A stretch of 54,200 bases of DNA from Micromonospora sp. KC213 (GTDB lineage: Bacteria > Actinomycetota > Actinomycetes > Mycobacteriales > Micromonosporaceae). Under the pieces are notes generated by a model. The model searched no databases, had not been told where the DNA came from, and saw only the letters and a list, made by a program, of their open reading frames with translations. This document shows, piece by piece, positions 35,468 to 44,108 of the stretch. Position numbers and translations under genes: made by a program. How positions within the stretch are numbered: position 1 is the stretch's first letter; every line of letters begins with the position of its first letter. Where the stretch lies: the NCBI RefSeq assembly GCF_004348325.1, contig NZ_SMKF01000018.1, positions 1 through 54,200 on the forward strand, read 5' to 3'.

Positions 35468-36931
35468 ATGGCCGAGCCGCACGACCTGACCGCGCTGCAC
35501 CAGGCCGCCGCCGTCGCCCGTGGCGAACTCTCCAGCGTCGAGCTGGTCACCCACCACCTGACCCGGGTCGCCGCGCTGGGTGACACCGTCGGCGCGTTCG
35601 TCACCGTCACTCCCGGGCGGGCGCTCGCCGCCGCCCGCGCCGCCGACGCCGTGCCGGCCGGGCGGCGCGGGCCGCTGCACGGCGTACCCACCGCGATCAA
35701 GGACCTCACCCTCACCGCCGGGGTCCGGACCACCTTCGGCTCGGCAGCCTTCGCCGATTTCGTCCCGCCGCTGGACGCTGACGTGGTCCGGCTGATGGCC
35801 GCCGCCGGGCTGGTCAGCCTGGGTAAGACCACCACCTCCGAGTTCGGGTGCTCGCTCCACTCCGAAGGGCTGGTCGCCCCGCCCGCCCGCAATCCGTGGG
35901 ATCTCGCCCACACGGCCGGCGGGTCCAGCGGCGGCGCGGCCGCGGCGGTCGCCGCCGGGCTGGTCCCCGTCGCGCAGGGCTCCGACGGCGGCGGGTCGCT
36001 GCGCATCCCCGCCGCCCTCTGCGGGCTGGTCGGCTACAAACCCAGCCGCGGGCTGGTCTCCGGCGGGCCGGTCGGCTTCGGCGGCTTCGGCCTGCCCACC
36101 AACGGCCCGATCGGGCGTACCGTCGCCGACGTCGCCGCGCTGCTCGACGTGCTGGCCGAGCCGATGCCCGGCGAGCCGTACCCACCGCCGCCGCGACCCG
36201 ACGGCGGCTACCTCGCCGCCGCCCGCCAAGCCACCCCCGGGCGGCTGCGGATCGGCCGGTTCACCGCGCCGATGCTCGCCGACGAGCCGGTCCATTCGGA
36301 CTGCCTGGCCGCCGTGGACCGGGCCGCCGCGCTGCTCACCGCCGCCGGCCACGAGGTGGTCGAGGTGGACCCGCCGTTCGGCCCGGCGGTGTGGCCGCTG
36401 TTCGAGACCCTCTGGTACGTGCTGGCGCTGGCCCCGGTGCCCGCCGAGCAGGAGGCTCGGCTGCTGCCGCTGACCCGGCTGCTCCGGTCCCGGGGAGCGG
36501 CCGTCGGGGCGGGCACCCTGCTGGCCACCCTCGGCGAGCTCCAGGCCCAGGTCCGCCTCGCCGCCCGCCGCACCGCCGGCTACGACCTGCTGCTCTGCCC
36601 GACCCTCGCCGCGCCGCAGGCCCCCGTCGGTTGGTTCACCGCCGGCGGCGACCCGGATGCCGACTTCGACCGGCAACGCCGGTTCTCCCCGTTCTGCGCG
36701 GTGTTCAACGTCACGGGTCAGCCGTCCGTCTCACTACCGATCGGGCGGACCGCGACGGATCTGCCCGTCGGGGTGCTGCTGACCGGTCGGTACGGCGAAG
36801 ACGCCCGGCTGATCGCCACCGCCGCGCAACTGGAGCACTTCAGTGACGGATGGGATCGGCACCCCGCAATCTGGCGGGGCGTGGCCTCCGCTAACGTGAA
36901 TGGCAGCGGGGTCGGGGGGACGACGCCATGA
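35468..36931 (+). CDS. amidase (amidase signature family)
   Basis: A 487-residue amidase with the Ser-cisSer-Lys triad: Lys in GVPTAIKDLTLTAG, cis-Ser in HTAGGSSGGAAAAVA and nucleophile Ser in QGSDGGGSLRIPAALCGLVG. The C-terminal part includes DLLLCPTLAAPQAP and FNVTGQPSVSLPIG. ATG 35468 has AGGATGG upstream. Such enzymes hydrolyse amides; the substrate is unknown. Aryl-formamidase function is not shown and would be unusual for this family, although its position after a kynurenine operon lacking formamidase is suggestive. Confidence 0.9.
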   Translation: MAEPHDLTALHQAAAVARGELSSVELVTHHLTRVAALGDTVGAFVTVTPGRALAAARAADAVPAGRRGPLHGVPTAIKDLTLTAGVRTTFGSAAFADFVPPLDADVVRLMAAAGLVSLGKTTTSEFGCSLHSEGLVAPPARNPWDLAHTAGGSSGGAAAAVAAGLVPVAQGSDGGGSLRIPAALCGLVGYKPSRGLVSGGPVGFGGFGLPTNGPIGRTVADVAALLDVLAEPMPGEPYPPPPRPDGGYLAAARQATPGRLRIGRFTAPMLADEPVHSDCLAAVDRAAALLTAAGHEVVEVDPPFGPAVWPLFETLWYVLALAPVPAEQEARLLPLTRLLRSRGAAVGAGTLLATLGELQAQVRLAARRTAGYDLLLCPTLAAPQAPVGWFTAGGDPDADFDRQRRFSPFCAVFNVTGQPSVSLPIGRTATDLPVGVLLTGRYGEDARLIATAAQLEHFSDGWDRHPAIWRGVASANVNGSGVGGTTP

Positions 36932-36979
36932 TCGTCTTTCCGAACCGAATGCTCTGGTCTCTCTTTCCGCCTGGGGGCG

Positions 36980-37285
36980 TTGGGATTGTCTGTCACTGAG
37001 ACTGCACTGATCTTCGTCGGCATCCCCGTGGCGGTGGTGCTGGTGATCGTCGGGCTGGTGTTCGCCGGCAACCGTGACAGCGGGGGCGCCAAGCGGTACC
37101 GGCCGGGCCGCCGCTTCGACTTCAACCCGGTCTGGTTCCTGAGCCGGCCGGAGCAGTTGGCCGACTCCGCCGGCATCGCCCTGGCCGCCGGGGCGCCGGC
37201 ACCGGCGCTGGCCAGCCGCAAGCAGGAGCAGGCCGGCGTTCAGGCGCCGGCCGGTGGAACCGGAGGCGCAAGTGACCGTTGGTGA
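36980..37285 (+). CDS. small membrane protein, unknown function
   Basis: A 101-residue protein with one N-terminal membrane helix (TALIFVGIPVAVVLVIVGLVFA) and a hydrophilic cytoplasmic part containing RYRPGRRFDFNPVWFLS. The start is probably TTG at 36980 or 36986, after CTGGGGGC; no ATG or GTG fits in this frame. It overlaps the next gene (37272) by 14 bases, so the two are co-translated. It is a membrane protein often paired with DUF5130 genes in actinobacteria, to my recollection. Unknown role. Confidence 0.72.
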   Translation: MGLSVTETALIFVGIPVAVVLVIVGLVFAGNRDSGGAKRYRPGRRFDFNPVWFLSRPEQLADSAGIALAAGAPAPALASRKQEQAGVQAPAGGTGGASDRW

Positions 37286-37685
37286 GAAGCGGGCCGAGGC
37301 CGGCGTGGCCACCCCGCCCGACGTGCTCGACGGGCCGTTCTCGACCCGCCAGCTGCTGCGCATCGACGAGGCGCTGCGCCTGGCCGACCAGGGCAGCGGC
37401 CTGGTCTTCTCGGTCTACGTGGGCGGCCTCGACGAGCCGGTCCGGGAGCACGCCGAGCGGCTGCACCGGCAGCTCGCCGAACCGGACCGGTCCGTGCTGA
37501 TCGCGGTCTCACCCAACCAGCGCCGGCTGGAGATCGTGACCGGCCGGCACGCCCGCAAGCGCATCCCCGACACGTACGCCAAACTGGCCGCCCTGTCCAT
37601 GGTGGCGGCGTTCGGCGGCGGCGACCTGGCCGGCGGCATCATTCAGGGCCTCGACCAGCTGGCCAGCCACGCCGGCAAGGGCTGA
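37272..37685 (+). CDS. DUF5130/TPM-domain family protein
   Basis: A 137-residue protein whose core (DGPFSTRQLLRIDEALRLAD, LVFSVYVGGLDEPVREHAE, SVLIAVSPNQRRLEIVTG) resembles the TPM phosphatase-like domain. The Gly-rich segment AFGGGDLAGGIIQGL near the end is also typical. There is no signal peptide. GTG 37272 lies within the previous gene. A strong terminator follows. The enzymatic role is unproven. Confidence 0.8.
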   Translation: MTVGEKRAEAGVATPPDVLDGPFSTRQLLRIDEALRLADQGSGLVFSVYVGGLDEPVREHAERLHRQLAEPDRSVLIAVSPNQRRLEIVTGRHARKRIPDTYAKLAALSMVAAFGGGDLAGGIIQGLDQLASHAGKG

Positions 37686-37705
37686 GGAGCCCTCCCGACA
37701 CGACG

Positions 37706-37737
37706 AAACCCGGCCCGCGAGACGCGGGCCGGGTTTT
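37706..37737. terminator. rho-independent terminator, bidirectional
   Basis: A perfect 14-bp stem (AAACCCGGCCCGCG, 37706-37719; complement 37723-37736) with a 3-base loop AGA, followed by T at 37737 and TC. It sits between the convergent DUF5130 gene and pepN and suits both directions, since the left arm begins with an A run. Confidence 0.9.
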
Positions 37738-37745
37738 CGCGTCGG

Positions 37746-40301
37746 TCAGGCGGCCCGGGCGTCCCGCTCGCGGGCCTTCAGGGCACGCAGCACACCGTCG
37801 CGCCCCTCGGCGACCAGCCGGCGCAGCGGCGCCGGGTGACCCTCCTGCGCCAGCCAGGCGTCGGTGGCCGCCACCGTCTCCTCCTCGACCAGGTATGCCG
37901 GGTACGCCAACTGCGCGAACTCCTGCGCCGGCTCACTGTCCCGCTGCGCCCAGACCTGCGCCACGGCCGCGAAGTACCGCTCCCGGTACGGCGCGGTCAG
38001 CTCGACCTGAGCCGGGTGGGTGAAGCCCTGCAACAACGCCCGGTTGCGCCAGTTCGCCAGCGGCTGCGCGCCGGTGAGCTGCGCCCACACCGCCGCCTTG
38101 TTCTCCGCGGTGGGCACCAGCGCGTGCGCGTACGCGGCCTCCCGCTCGCCGCTGGCGGTCCGGTCGCCGGCGAGTTCCGCCTCGATCTCGGTGGTGCCCG
38201 CCGCCCCGTTGGCCACCAGCGACTGCAACACCGTCCAGCGCAGCTCGGTGTCGACGGTCAGCCCGGCCGGCACGTCGACGCCACCCAGCCAGCCGCGCAG
38301 CGTCGCCAGGTCCTCGGCGGAGCGGGCCGCCGAGGCGTACGCGCGAGCCCAGGCGAGCTGGAAGCCGCTGCCCGGTTCGGCGGCGGCCAGCGTCGCCCTG
38401 GCGGTGCGGGCCAGCTCCGCCCAGCCCGTCGGCGCCCACGCCGGGTCGGCGTAGAAGGTCAGCGTGCTGCTCGCCTGCCGCAGGGTGGCGGTGACCAGGT
38501 TGATGTCGGTCTCGGCGGGCAGGCCGGCCAGCACCAGGGCCACGTAGTCGCGGGCCGACAGCTCCGCGTCGCGGACCATGTCCCAGGCGGCGGTCCAGCA
38601 CAGCGCCCGGGCCAGCGACGACTCGAAACCGGCGATGTGCTGCACCACCGTGGCCATGGAACGCTCGTCCAGCCGCAGCTTCGCGTACGTCAGGTCGTCG
38701 TCGTTGAGCAGCAGCACGTCGGCGGCGGGCCGGCCGGTCAGCACGTCCAGTTCGGTCAGCTCGCCGGTGACGTCGACCTCAAATCGCTCCCGGCGGACCA
38801 GCCGGCCGTCGGACAGGTCGTAGAGGCCCACCCCGATCCGGTGGGTCCGCAACGTCGGGTGCCCGGCCGGCGCCTCCTGGCGGACCAGCACCTGCTCGTA
38901 CGTCCCGTCGGCGCCGATCGTCACCTCCGGACGCAGCGTGTTGACCTGCGCGGTCTCCAACCACTGCGTGGCGAACTTGCGCAGCTCCCGGCCGGAGGCC
39001 GCCTCCAGCTCGCCGAGCAGGTCGTCGAAGGTGGCGTTGCCCCAGGCGTGCTTGCCGAAGTACGCCCGCAGCCCGGCCAGGAACGGCTCCTCGCCCACGT
39101 ACGCGACGAGCTGCTTGAGCACGCTGGCGCCCTTGGCGTACGTGATGCCGTCGAAGTTGACCTCGACCGCCTCCAGGTCCGGCATGTCGCAGTAGACCGG
39201 GTGGGTGGAGGAGAGCTGGTCCTGCCGGTAGCCCCAGTTCTTCCGGATGGACAGGAAGGTCGTCCAGGCCTCGGTGAAGCGGGTGGCATGGGTGTTGCAC
39301 CAGTGGCTCGCCCACTCGGCGAACGACTCGTTGAGCCACAGGTCGTTCCACCAGCGCATGGTGACCAGGTCACCGAACCACATGTGAGCCAGCTCGTGCA
39401 GGATCGTGTTGGCCCGCTGCTCGTACTCGAAGTCGGTGACCTGCGAGCGGAAGAGGTAGTGCGACTCGGCGTGGGTGACGCAACCGAAGTTCTCCATCGC
39501 GCCGGCGTTGAAGTCCGGCACCCAGAGCTGGTCGTACTTGGGCAGCGGGTAGCGCACCCCGAACTGCTGGTGGAAGAAGTCGAAGCCCTGCTTGGTGATG
39601 AGGAACAGGTCGTCGGAGTCGAGGTAGCGAGCCATCGAGGCCCGGCAGAAGACCCCCAGGTCGATGCCGTCGTGGCTGTCGCGCACCTCGTGGTACGGCC
39701 CGGCGCAGAGCGCGGTGATGTAGGTGCTCATCCGCGCGGAGGAGGTGAAGTGGACGGTCTTGAGGGCCTCCCCGGCGGGCTCCTCGCGCGCCACCGGCAT
39801 GTTGGACACCACCCGCCAGTGCTCCGGGACGGTGGCGTGCCAGGTGTAGACGCTCTTCAGGTCGGGCTGGTCGAAACAGGCGAAGACGCGCTGCGCGTCC
39901 GCCGTCTCGAACTGGCTGTACAGGTAGGTCTCCCCGTCGACCGGGTCCACCGTCCGGTGCAGGCCCTGCCCGCTGTTCGAGTACGCGAAGTCGGCGTCCA
40001 CGACGAGGGTGTTCTCGGCGGCCAGCCCGGCCAGGGCCAGCCCCTTCTCGGCCGACCAACCGGACAGGTCGAGCGGCGTGCCGTTCAGTGTGGCCGAACG
40101 CACCGAGTCGGCGGCGACCTCGATGAAGGTGCTGGCGCCGGGTTCGGCACAGCGGAACCGCACCTCGGTCACCGACCGGAACGTGCGGCCCTCGGCCTGC
40201 ACGGCGGTCGACAGGTCCAGGTTGATGTCGTATCCGGTCACCTCGAGCAGGCGGGCCCGCTCGGTGGCCTCCACCTGGGTCAGGTTGCGCACTCCCGGCA
40301 C
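37746..40301 (-). CDS. pepN: aminopeptidase N (M1 family)
   Basis: A zinc metallopeptidase removing N-terminal residues; 851 residues, cytoplasmic. The exopeptidase motif is FNAGAMENFG and the zinc site is ILHELAHMWFGDLVTMRWW with the second Glu in LWLNESFAEW. A long C-terminal ERAP1-like helical domain follows. GTG 40301 follows GGAG and gives VPGVRNLTQVEATERARLL, the normal streptomycete-type N-terminus. The 916-residue extension upstream is low-quality. Confidence 0.96.
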   Translation of the reverse strand: MPGVRNLTQVEATERARLLEVTGYDINLDLSTAVQAEGRTFRSVTEVRFRCAEPGASTFIEVAADSVRSATLNGTPLDLSGWSAEKGLALAGLAAENTLVVDADFAYSNSGQGLHRTVDPVDGETYLYSQFETADAQRVFACFDQPDLKSVYTWHATVPEHWRVVSNMPVAREEPAGEALKTVHFTSSARMSTYITALCAGPYHEVRDSHDGIDLGVFCRASMARYLDSDDLFLITKQGFDFFHQQFGVRYPLPKYDQLWVPDFNAGAMENFGCVTHAESHYLFRSQVTDFEYEQRANTILHELAHMWFGDLVTMRWWNDLWLNESFAEWASHWCNTHATRFTEAWTTFLSIRKNWGYRQDQLSSTHPVYCDMPDLEAVEVNFDGITYAKGASVLKQLVAYVGEEPFLAGLRAYFGKHAWGNATFDDLLGELEAASGRELRKFATQWLETAQVNTLRPEVTIGADGTYEQVLVRQEAPAGHPTLRTHRIGVGLYDLSDGRLVRRERFEVDVTGELTELDVLTGRPAADVLLLNDDDLTYAKLRLDERSMATVVQHIAGFESSLARALCWTAAWDMVRDAELSARDYVALVLAGLPAETDINLVTATLRQASSTLTFYADPAWAPTGWAELARTARATLAAAEPGSGFQLAWARAYASAARSAEDLATLRGWLGGVDVPAGLTVDTELRWTVLQSLVANGAAGTTEIEAELAGDRTASGEREAAYAHALVPTAENKAAVWAQLTGAQPLANWRNRALLQGFTHPAQVELTAPYRERYFAAVAQVWAQRDSEPAQEFAQLAYPAYLVEEETVAATDAWLAQEGHPAPLRRLVAEGRDGVLRALKARERDARAA

Positions 40302-40874
40302 TTTTCGTCTCCATCCCACTCTCGCCGCCTGGCGGCTGAGCCAGCCCGCCGGCCGTTCGTGGCGGCCGTTTCCGAGCCGAGTCTTCCATGCACCACGCTT
40401 TTCGGTGGCAGAGGTCACGCTCTCATTTCCCGACCAGCCGGTGCCGTCCGGGTGAGGGCAGCAGCACGGCCAGGAGGCGGTGGCCCGGCTGTACACCAGA
40501 TGGGCTGTGGCGATGCGTTCCTGCCGCCTGGGGATGGCGACAGGGTGTACCGGCTGCTACGAACCTGAGCGCACAGATGGATCGGCCGGAGGGCACCCAA
40601 CCATCCGCCCCGGACGTCCCCGACGGCTGGTGCCCCCGCCAGCGGCTGGGCGGCCGGCCCGACCGGGGGCGCCAACGCCGACCCATTCGCGTACTCACGT
40701 TTGTAGCGTCCGCACAGCAGGTCTGCCCCGCCGGCCGGTCCCACCGGCACAAGTCGCCGCGGCCGGTACCGGCGGGGCAAGGACCAGGTCGAGCGCGCGT
40801 GGAGCCGTTCATCTGGTGGACCGTGCGCGGGGTCCGCGCCATCCCAACGGCCGACGCCGGTAGCGTCAGCTGCC
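40302..40874. other. 573-base gap between divergent pepN and DUF1015 genes
   Basis: No frame has convincing protein signal. An 11-bp perfect stem (TGCCCCGCCGG at 40724-40734, complement at 40769-40779) encloses a smaller GCCGGT-CCC-ACCGGC hairpin and a GGCCGGTACC palindrome, so a folded leader or transcription-stop element is possible. An AT-richer stretch (about 40684-40712, containing GTACTCACGTTTGTAG) may hold a promoter. The rest is unremarkable. Confidence 0.4.
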
Positions 40875-42077
40875 ATGACGGTCGTGCATCCGATCGCCCG
40901 GGCCTGGATCACCACTGGCGGCACCGGCGCGCAGAACTACGACGAGTTCGCCGACGACGCGGAGATCACCGCGATCATCGAGACGAACCCGCACAGTGCC
41001 CTCGGCATCGAGATGCCCCACCGGGCCCCGGAGAGCCTCGGGAAATCCTTCCTCGACGCGCTCCCCGACGCGGTGGCCCGCCTCACCGAGGCCAAGGCCG
41101 ACGGCAGTTACACCCCGGCCGAGCAGGTGATCGTCCTCTACCGGATCAGCGCGCCCGGGGAGGAGTCCGCGTACGGGCTGTTCGCCATGGTCGACACCGA
41201 CCAGATCTCCACCAGCGCCGACGAGCCCGGCCTGGTCATCCGCAACGAGGACGTCTTCATCGCCAAGGTCCGGGAGCGGGTGGCGCTCGCCGAGGCGCTC
41301 GGGCACCTGCTCTCGCCCGTACTGCTGCTGCAGACCGGGCGTGGCGAGGAACTGCACGCCGCGCTCGCCGCGGCGACCGAGGCGGCCGGCGCGCCGGCCG
41401 CGACCGACACCGACCAGGCCGGGCGTACCCACGCCATCTGGCTGCTCGGCCCCGGCCCGGAGCAGGACGAGCTGACCGCGCTGGCCGGCGGCGGGGAACT
41501 GGTGGTCGCCGACGGCAACCACCGCAGCCTGGCCGCCCAGACCGGTGGCCTGCCCCGCTTCCTGGCCGTGGTGACCACCCCGGCCTCGGTTGCCATCCAG
41601 CCCTACAACCGGCTGGTCAGCGAGCTGACCGCCACCCCCGACGAGCTGCTCGACCGGCTCCGCGCCGCCGGCGCGGAGATCACCGGAATCGACGGTCCGG
41701 TGGAGGTTCCGGCCGCCGGCGGCACCGTCCACCTCCGGCTTCCCGGTCAGGGGTACGCGGTCCGGCTGCCCCACGACCCGGGCGCCTCCCGGCTGGAGAA
41801 CCTCGACCACGCCCTGGTCGAGCGGCTGCTGCTACGGGAGGCGCTCGGCCTCGACCCGGGCGACAAGCGGATCACCTACGTCGGCGGCGACTACCCGGCG
41901 AGCTGGCTCACCGGTGAGGTCGACGCCGGCCGTGCCGAGCTGGCCATCCTCATCGCCCCGGTCACCGTGGACGACTTCGTCGCGGTCAACCTGGCCCGGG
42001 AGAAGATGCCGCGCAAGAGCACCTGGTTCACCCCCAAGGCCCGCGGCGGTCTGGTCGTCGCCGAGCTGTCCCGCTGA
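40875..42077 (+). CDS. DUF1015 family protein
   Basis: A 400-residue conserved protein of the DUF1015 group. Landmarks are HPIARAWITTGGTGAQNYDEF at the N-terminus, the ADGNHRSLAA block and the C-terminal REKMPRKSTWFTPKARGGLV, which is diagnostic. In other bacteria this gene is often near serA/serC and has been suggested to act in serine metabolism, but no catalytic role is proven. ATG 40875 is taken as start although it lacks a strong SD. No membrane or signal segments. Confidence 0.88.
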   Translation: MTVVHPIARAWITTGGTGAQNYDEFADDAEITAIIETNPHSALGIEMPHRAPESLGKSFLDALPDAVARLTEAKADGSYTPAEQVIVLYRISAPGEESAYGLFAMVDTDQISTSADEPGLVIRNEDVFIAKVRERVALAEALGHLLSPVLLLQTGRGEELHAALAAATEAAGAPAATDTDQAGRTHAIWLLGPGPEQDELTALAGGGELVVADGNHRSLAAQTGGLPRFLAVVTTPASVAIQPYNRLVSELTATPDELLDRLRAAGAEITGIDGPVEVPAAGGTVHLRLPGQGYAVRLPHDPGASRLENLDHALVERLLLREALGLDPGDKRITYVGGDYPASWLTGEVDAGRAELAILIAPVTVDDFVAVNLAREKMPRKSTWFTPKARGGLVVAELSR

Positions 42078-42147
42078 GCGTGTCAGCATCCGGTCCGGCA
42101 CGCCGCCCCCGCGACGTGCCGGAACACGGCCCTGTCAGACTGCGCGT

Positions 42148-42615
42148 ATGCGCGTCTACCTGGGATCCGACCACGCCGGTTTCGAGTTGAAGGTGCACCT
42201 GGCCAACCATCTGGCCAAGCAGGGCTACGAGGTGGTCGACGTCGGCCCCCACGCCTTCGACCCGGACGACGACTACCCGGCCTTCTGTCTGCACACCGGC
42301 CAGCGGGTGGTCGACGACCCGGGCAGCCTCGGGGTGGTCATCGGCGGCTCCGGCAACGGCGAGCAGATCGCCGCGAACAAGGTCGTCGGCGTCCGCGCGG
42401 CGCTGGCCTGGAACGTCGAGACCGCTCAGCTCGGCCGGGCACACAACGACGCCAACGTGGTGGCCGTCGGTGCCCGCCAGCACACCCTGGACGAGGCCAC
42501 CGCCCTGGTCGAGGCGTTCCTCACCACGGCGTTCTCCGGCAACGAGCGGCACGCCCGCCGGATCGCCCAGGTGGCCGAGTACGAGCACACCCGCAAGCTG
42601 CCCGACCTGCCCTGA
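42148..42615 (+). CDS. rpiB: ribose-5-phosphate isomerase B
   Basis: Interconverts ribose-5-phosphate and ribulose-5-phosphate; 155 residues. RpiB family motifs: YLGSDHAGFELK at the N-terminus, VVIGGSGNGEQIAANKV with the anion-binding loop, and RAHNDANVVAVGARQ. The catalytic residue differs between RpiB subtypes: a Ser in GGSGNGE replaces the Cys of the E. coli-type enzyme, as is normal in actinobacteria. The C-terminus carries FSGNERHARRIAQVAEYE. A hairpin terminator follows. Confidence 0.96.
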   Translation: MRVYLGSDHAGFELKVHLANHLAKQGYEVVDVGPHAFDPDDDYPAFCLHTGQRVVDDPGSLGVVIGGSGNGEQIAANKVVGVRAALAWNVETAQLGRAHNDANVVAVGARQHTLDEATALVEAFLTTAFSGNERHARRIAQVAEYEHTRKLPDLP

Positions 42616-42627
42616 CGCATCCCGATT

Positions 42628-42655
42628 CCGGCCGGTCCCGTCCGGGGCCGGTCGG
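42628..42655. terminator. hairpin between convergent rpiB and small gene
   Basis: CCGGCCGGTCCCG (42628-42640) pairs with CGGGGCCGGTCGG (42643-42655), 13 bp with two non-Watson-Crick positions and a 2-base loop. Located exactly between two convergent stops. Confidence 0.65.
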
Positions 42656-42656
42656 G

Positions 42657-42986
42657 TCACCGCCCCGAGCGCGGCAGCTCCTCGCGGGGTGTCCAGTTGC
42701 GTCGGACGACCACCAGCCGGGCCTCGGCGGCGGCCAGGTCCTCCTCGCTGGGCCGGGCGGCGTCCCGAGCCCGCATCGCCGCACGCACACCCACCTGCGA
42801 CGAGCCGGAGCCGACCAGGCCCCGCAGCCCGCGCTCGCTCTCGTCCGCCCCGCCGCGACGGGCCCGGGGCGGCGGCGGTTCGTCGGGCTCGTCGGCCGTC
42901 GCCGCCGTCGTCACGCTGCCGGCCTCCCCGGCCTTGCCGTCGGGCTGGTGCCGAAGCCGCCGCCGTCGCCGTTCCACTTCCGCCAT
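42657..42986 (-). CDS. small charged protein, unknown function
   Basis: A 109-residue protein, very Arg/Glu-rich: MAEVERRRRRLRHQPDGKAG at the start, a Pro/Asp linker, then a helical end EEDLAAAEARLVVVRRNW. No membrane or signal part. ATG 42986 is preferred over the longer upstream reading. No known family recognised. It lies between rpiB (convergent) and a membrane protein (divergent). Coding is supported by the terminator arrangement and by third-position G/C. Confidence 0.6.
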   Translation of the reverse strand: MAEVERRRRRLRHQPDGKAGEAGSVTTAATADEPDEPPPPRARRGGADESERGLRGLVGSGSSQVGVRAAMRARDAARPSEEDLAAAEARLVVVRRNWTPREELPRSGR

Positions 42987-43109
42987 CTGGTGACCGTACC
43001 GCCCGGTCGGGGCGACGGCACCTGGCTCGACACGGGGGACGGCGACTGTTTGTCCGCTGGATACCCTCGTAGGTCGGAGGCCGGTACCGGTCAGGGGGAG
43101 GACGACGAG

Positions 43110-43640
43110 ATGGCAGACCAGACTCAGCCGTGGACCGAGCGGACCGTCGAGGTGCCGCCGCAGCCCGGTGTCGGGGTGCCGCCGCAGCGGGACGCGTTCC
43201 GCCGGGGTGTCGCCTCGGTCGGGCAGCCGCGTACCCCCCGCACCGAGCCGTTCCCGACGGTGGAGCACGAATGGGCCGGGCCGGACGCTCCCCGCCGCCC
43301 GTTGAGCTGGCATCTGGCGCAGTGGCGGGTGGGCCGCGAGTTCAGCGCCACCGGCGCTCTCTTCGCGTTCGTCTGCTGGGGGGTCTGGGCCATCTCCAAC
43401 TGGGGAGACCTGACCGGACCGCTGCTCACCTTCGTGCTGAGCCTGCTGGTCGGGGTCGGCCTCTTCCTGCTCGCCCGGCTGCTGGGCCACCTGATCCTGG
43501 AGCGGCAGTTCGGCCGGATCCGGCGCAGCGCGCGCGGGGCGCACCTGGTGACGGCGGCCTACCTGGTCGGGGTCGGCATCGCCTACCTCCAACAGACCAG
43601 CTGGGTCGTCTCCGCCTGGAACTTCCTGACCGGCGGGTGA
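43110..43640 (+). CDS. membrane protein, unknown function
   Basis: A 176-residue protein with a hydrophilic Pro-rich N-terminus of about 85 residues and three hydrophobic segments: GALFAFVCWGVWAISNW, GPLLTFVLSLLVGVGLFLLA and GAHLVTAAYLVGVGIAYL. ATG 43110 has GGGGGAGGA upstream, a strong ribosome site. No known domain. It diverges from the small charged protein gene. Confidence 0.8.
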   Translation: MADQTQPWTERTVEVPPQPGVGVPPQRDAFRRGVASVGQPRTPRTEPFPTVEHEWAGPDAPRRPLSWHLAQWRVGREFSATGALFAFVCWGVWAISNWGDLTGPLLTFVLSLLVGVGLFLLARLLGHLILERQFGRIRRSARGAHLVTAAYLVGVGIAYLQQTSWVVSAWNFLTGG

Positions 43641-43733
43641 CCTGGTCGCCCCGCTTCCTCGGCGGATGAGCCCGCGCCGCCGCGCCGCCGACCGCGATGA
43701 TCGTCGGTGACGCGACGGCGCGCGGGTGGCCGG

Positions 43734-43997
43734 TCAGGCCGGGCCGCCCTGCCCCTCCGCGTCCGCCTTCGGCGACGCCACCCGGTCCGCCGGATTCTCG
43801 ACGCCCGGCTCACCGCCGCCCGGGGCCACCATGCCGTCGTAGTTGTAGATCGTGCCGTCGTCACCGTGCTGCTTGGTGGTGCGCACGTAGCGGTGGATCA
43901 TGCCGTCCAGCTCGACCTCCAGGAGAGCGGAGTCCGCCTCCCGGCTGCTGCCGTCGCAGGGACCACCGACCAGGTACGCCTTCGTTTTCGTGTCCAT
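43734..43997 (-). CDS. small protein, unknown function
   Basis: An 87-residue protein starting MDTKTKAYLVGGPCDGSSRE, with a conserved-looking GGPCDG and an EVELDGMIHRYVR segment, and a disordered charged C-terminus. The GGPxDG plus HRYxR pattern is shared by small actinobacterial proteins of unknown role, by my recollection. ATG 43997 is preferred to 44039. It lies downstream of the GH43 gene on the same strand, after that gene's terminator. Confidence 0.65.
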   Translation of the reverse strand: MDTKTKAYLVGGPCDGSSREADSALLEVELDGMIHRYVRTTKQHGDDGTIYNYDGMVAPGGGEPGVENPADRVASPKADAEGQGGPA

Positions 43998-44055
43998 GTC
44001 GCAGCCGTACCCCTGCCGCGACGGAGGGAAACGGAACACCGATCCGCAGGCCGGC

Positions 44056-44097
44056 CCCGGGCACCTGCCGCTGCACCGGAGGCGACAGGTGCCCGGG
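44056..44097 (-). terminator. terminator of the GH43 gene
   Basis: A perfect 12-bp stem (CCCGGGCACCTG at 44056-44067, CAGGTGCCCGGG at 44086-44097) with an 18-base loop, extendable by GGCC/GGCC with a bulge. It lies 11 bases beyond the GH43 stop. Confidence 0.75.
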
Positions 44098-44108
44098 CCG
44101 ATGCCTTC

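Noticed and set aside
37836..40568. 910-codon plus-strand frame opposite pepN
   Set aside because: Antisense shadow of the clear M1 aminopeptidase; repetitive Arg/Val/Gly/His content.
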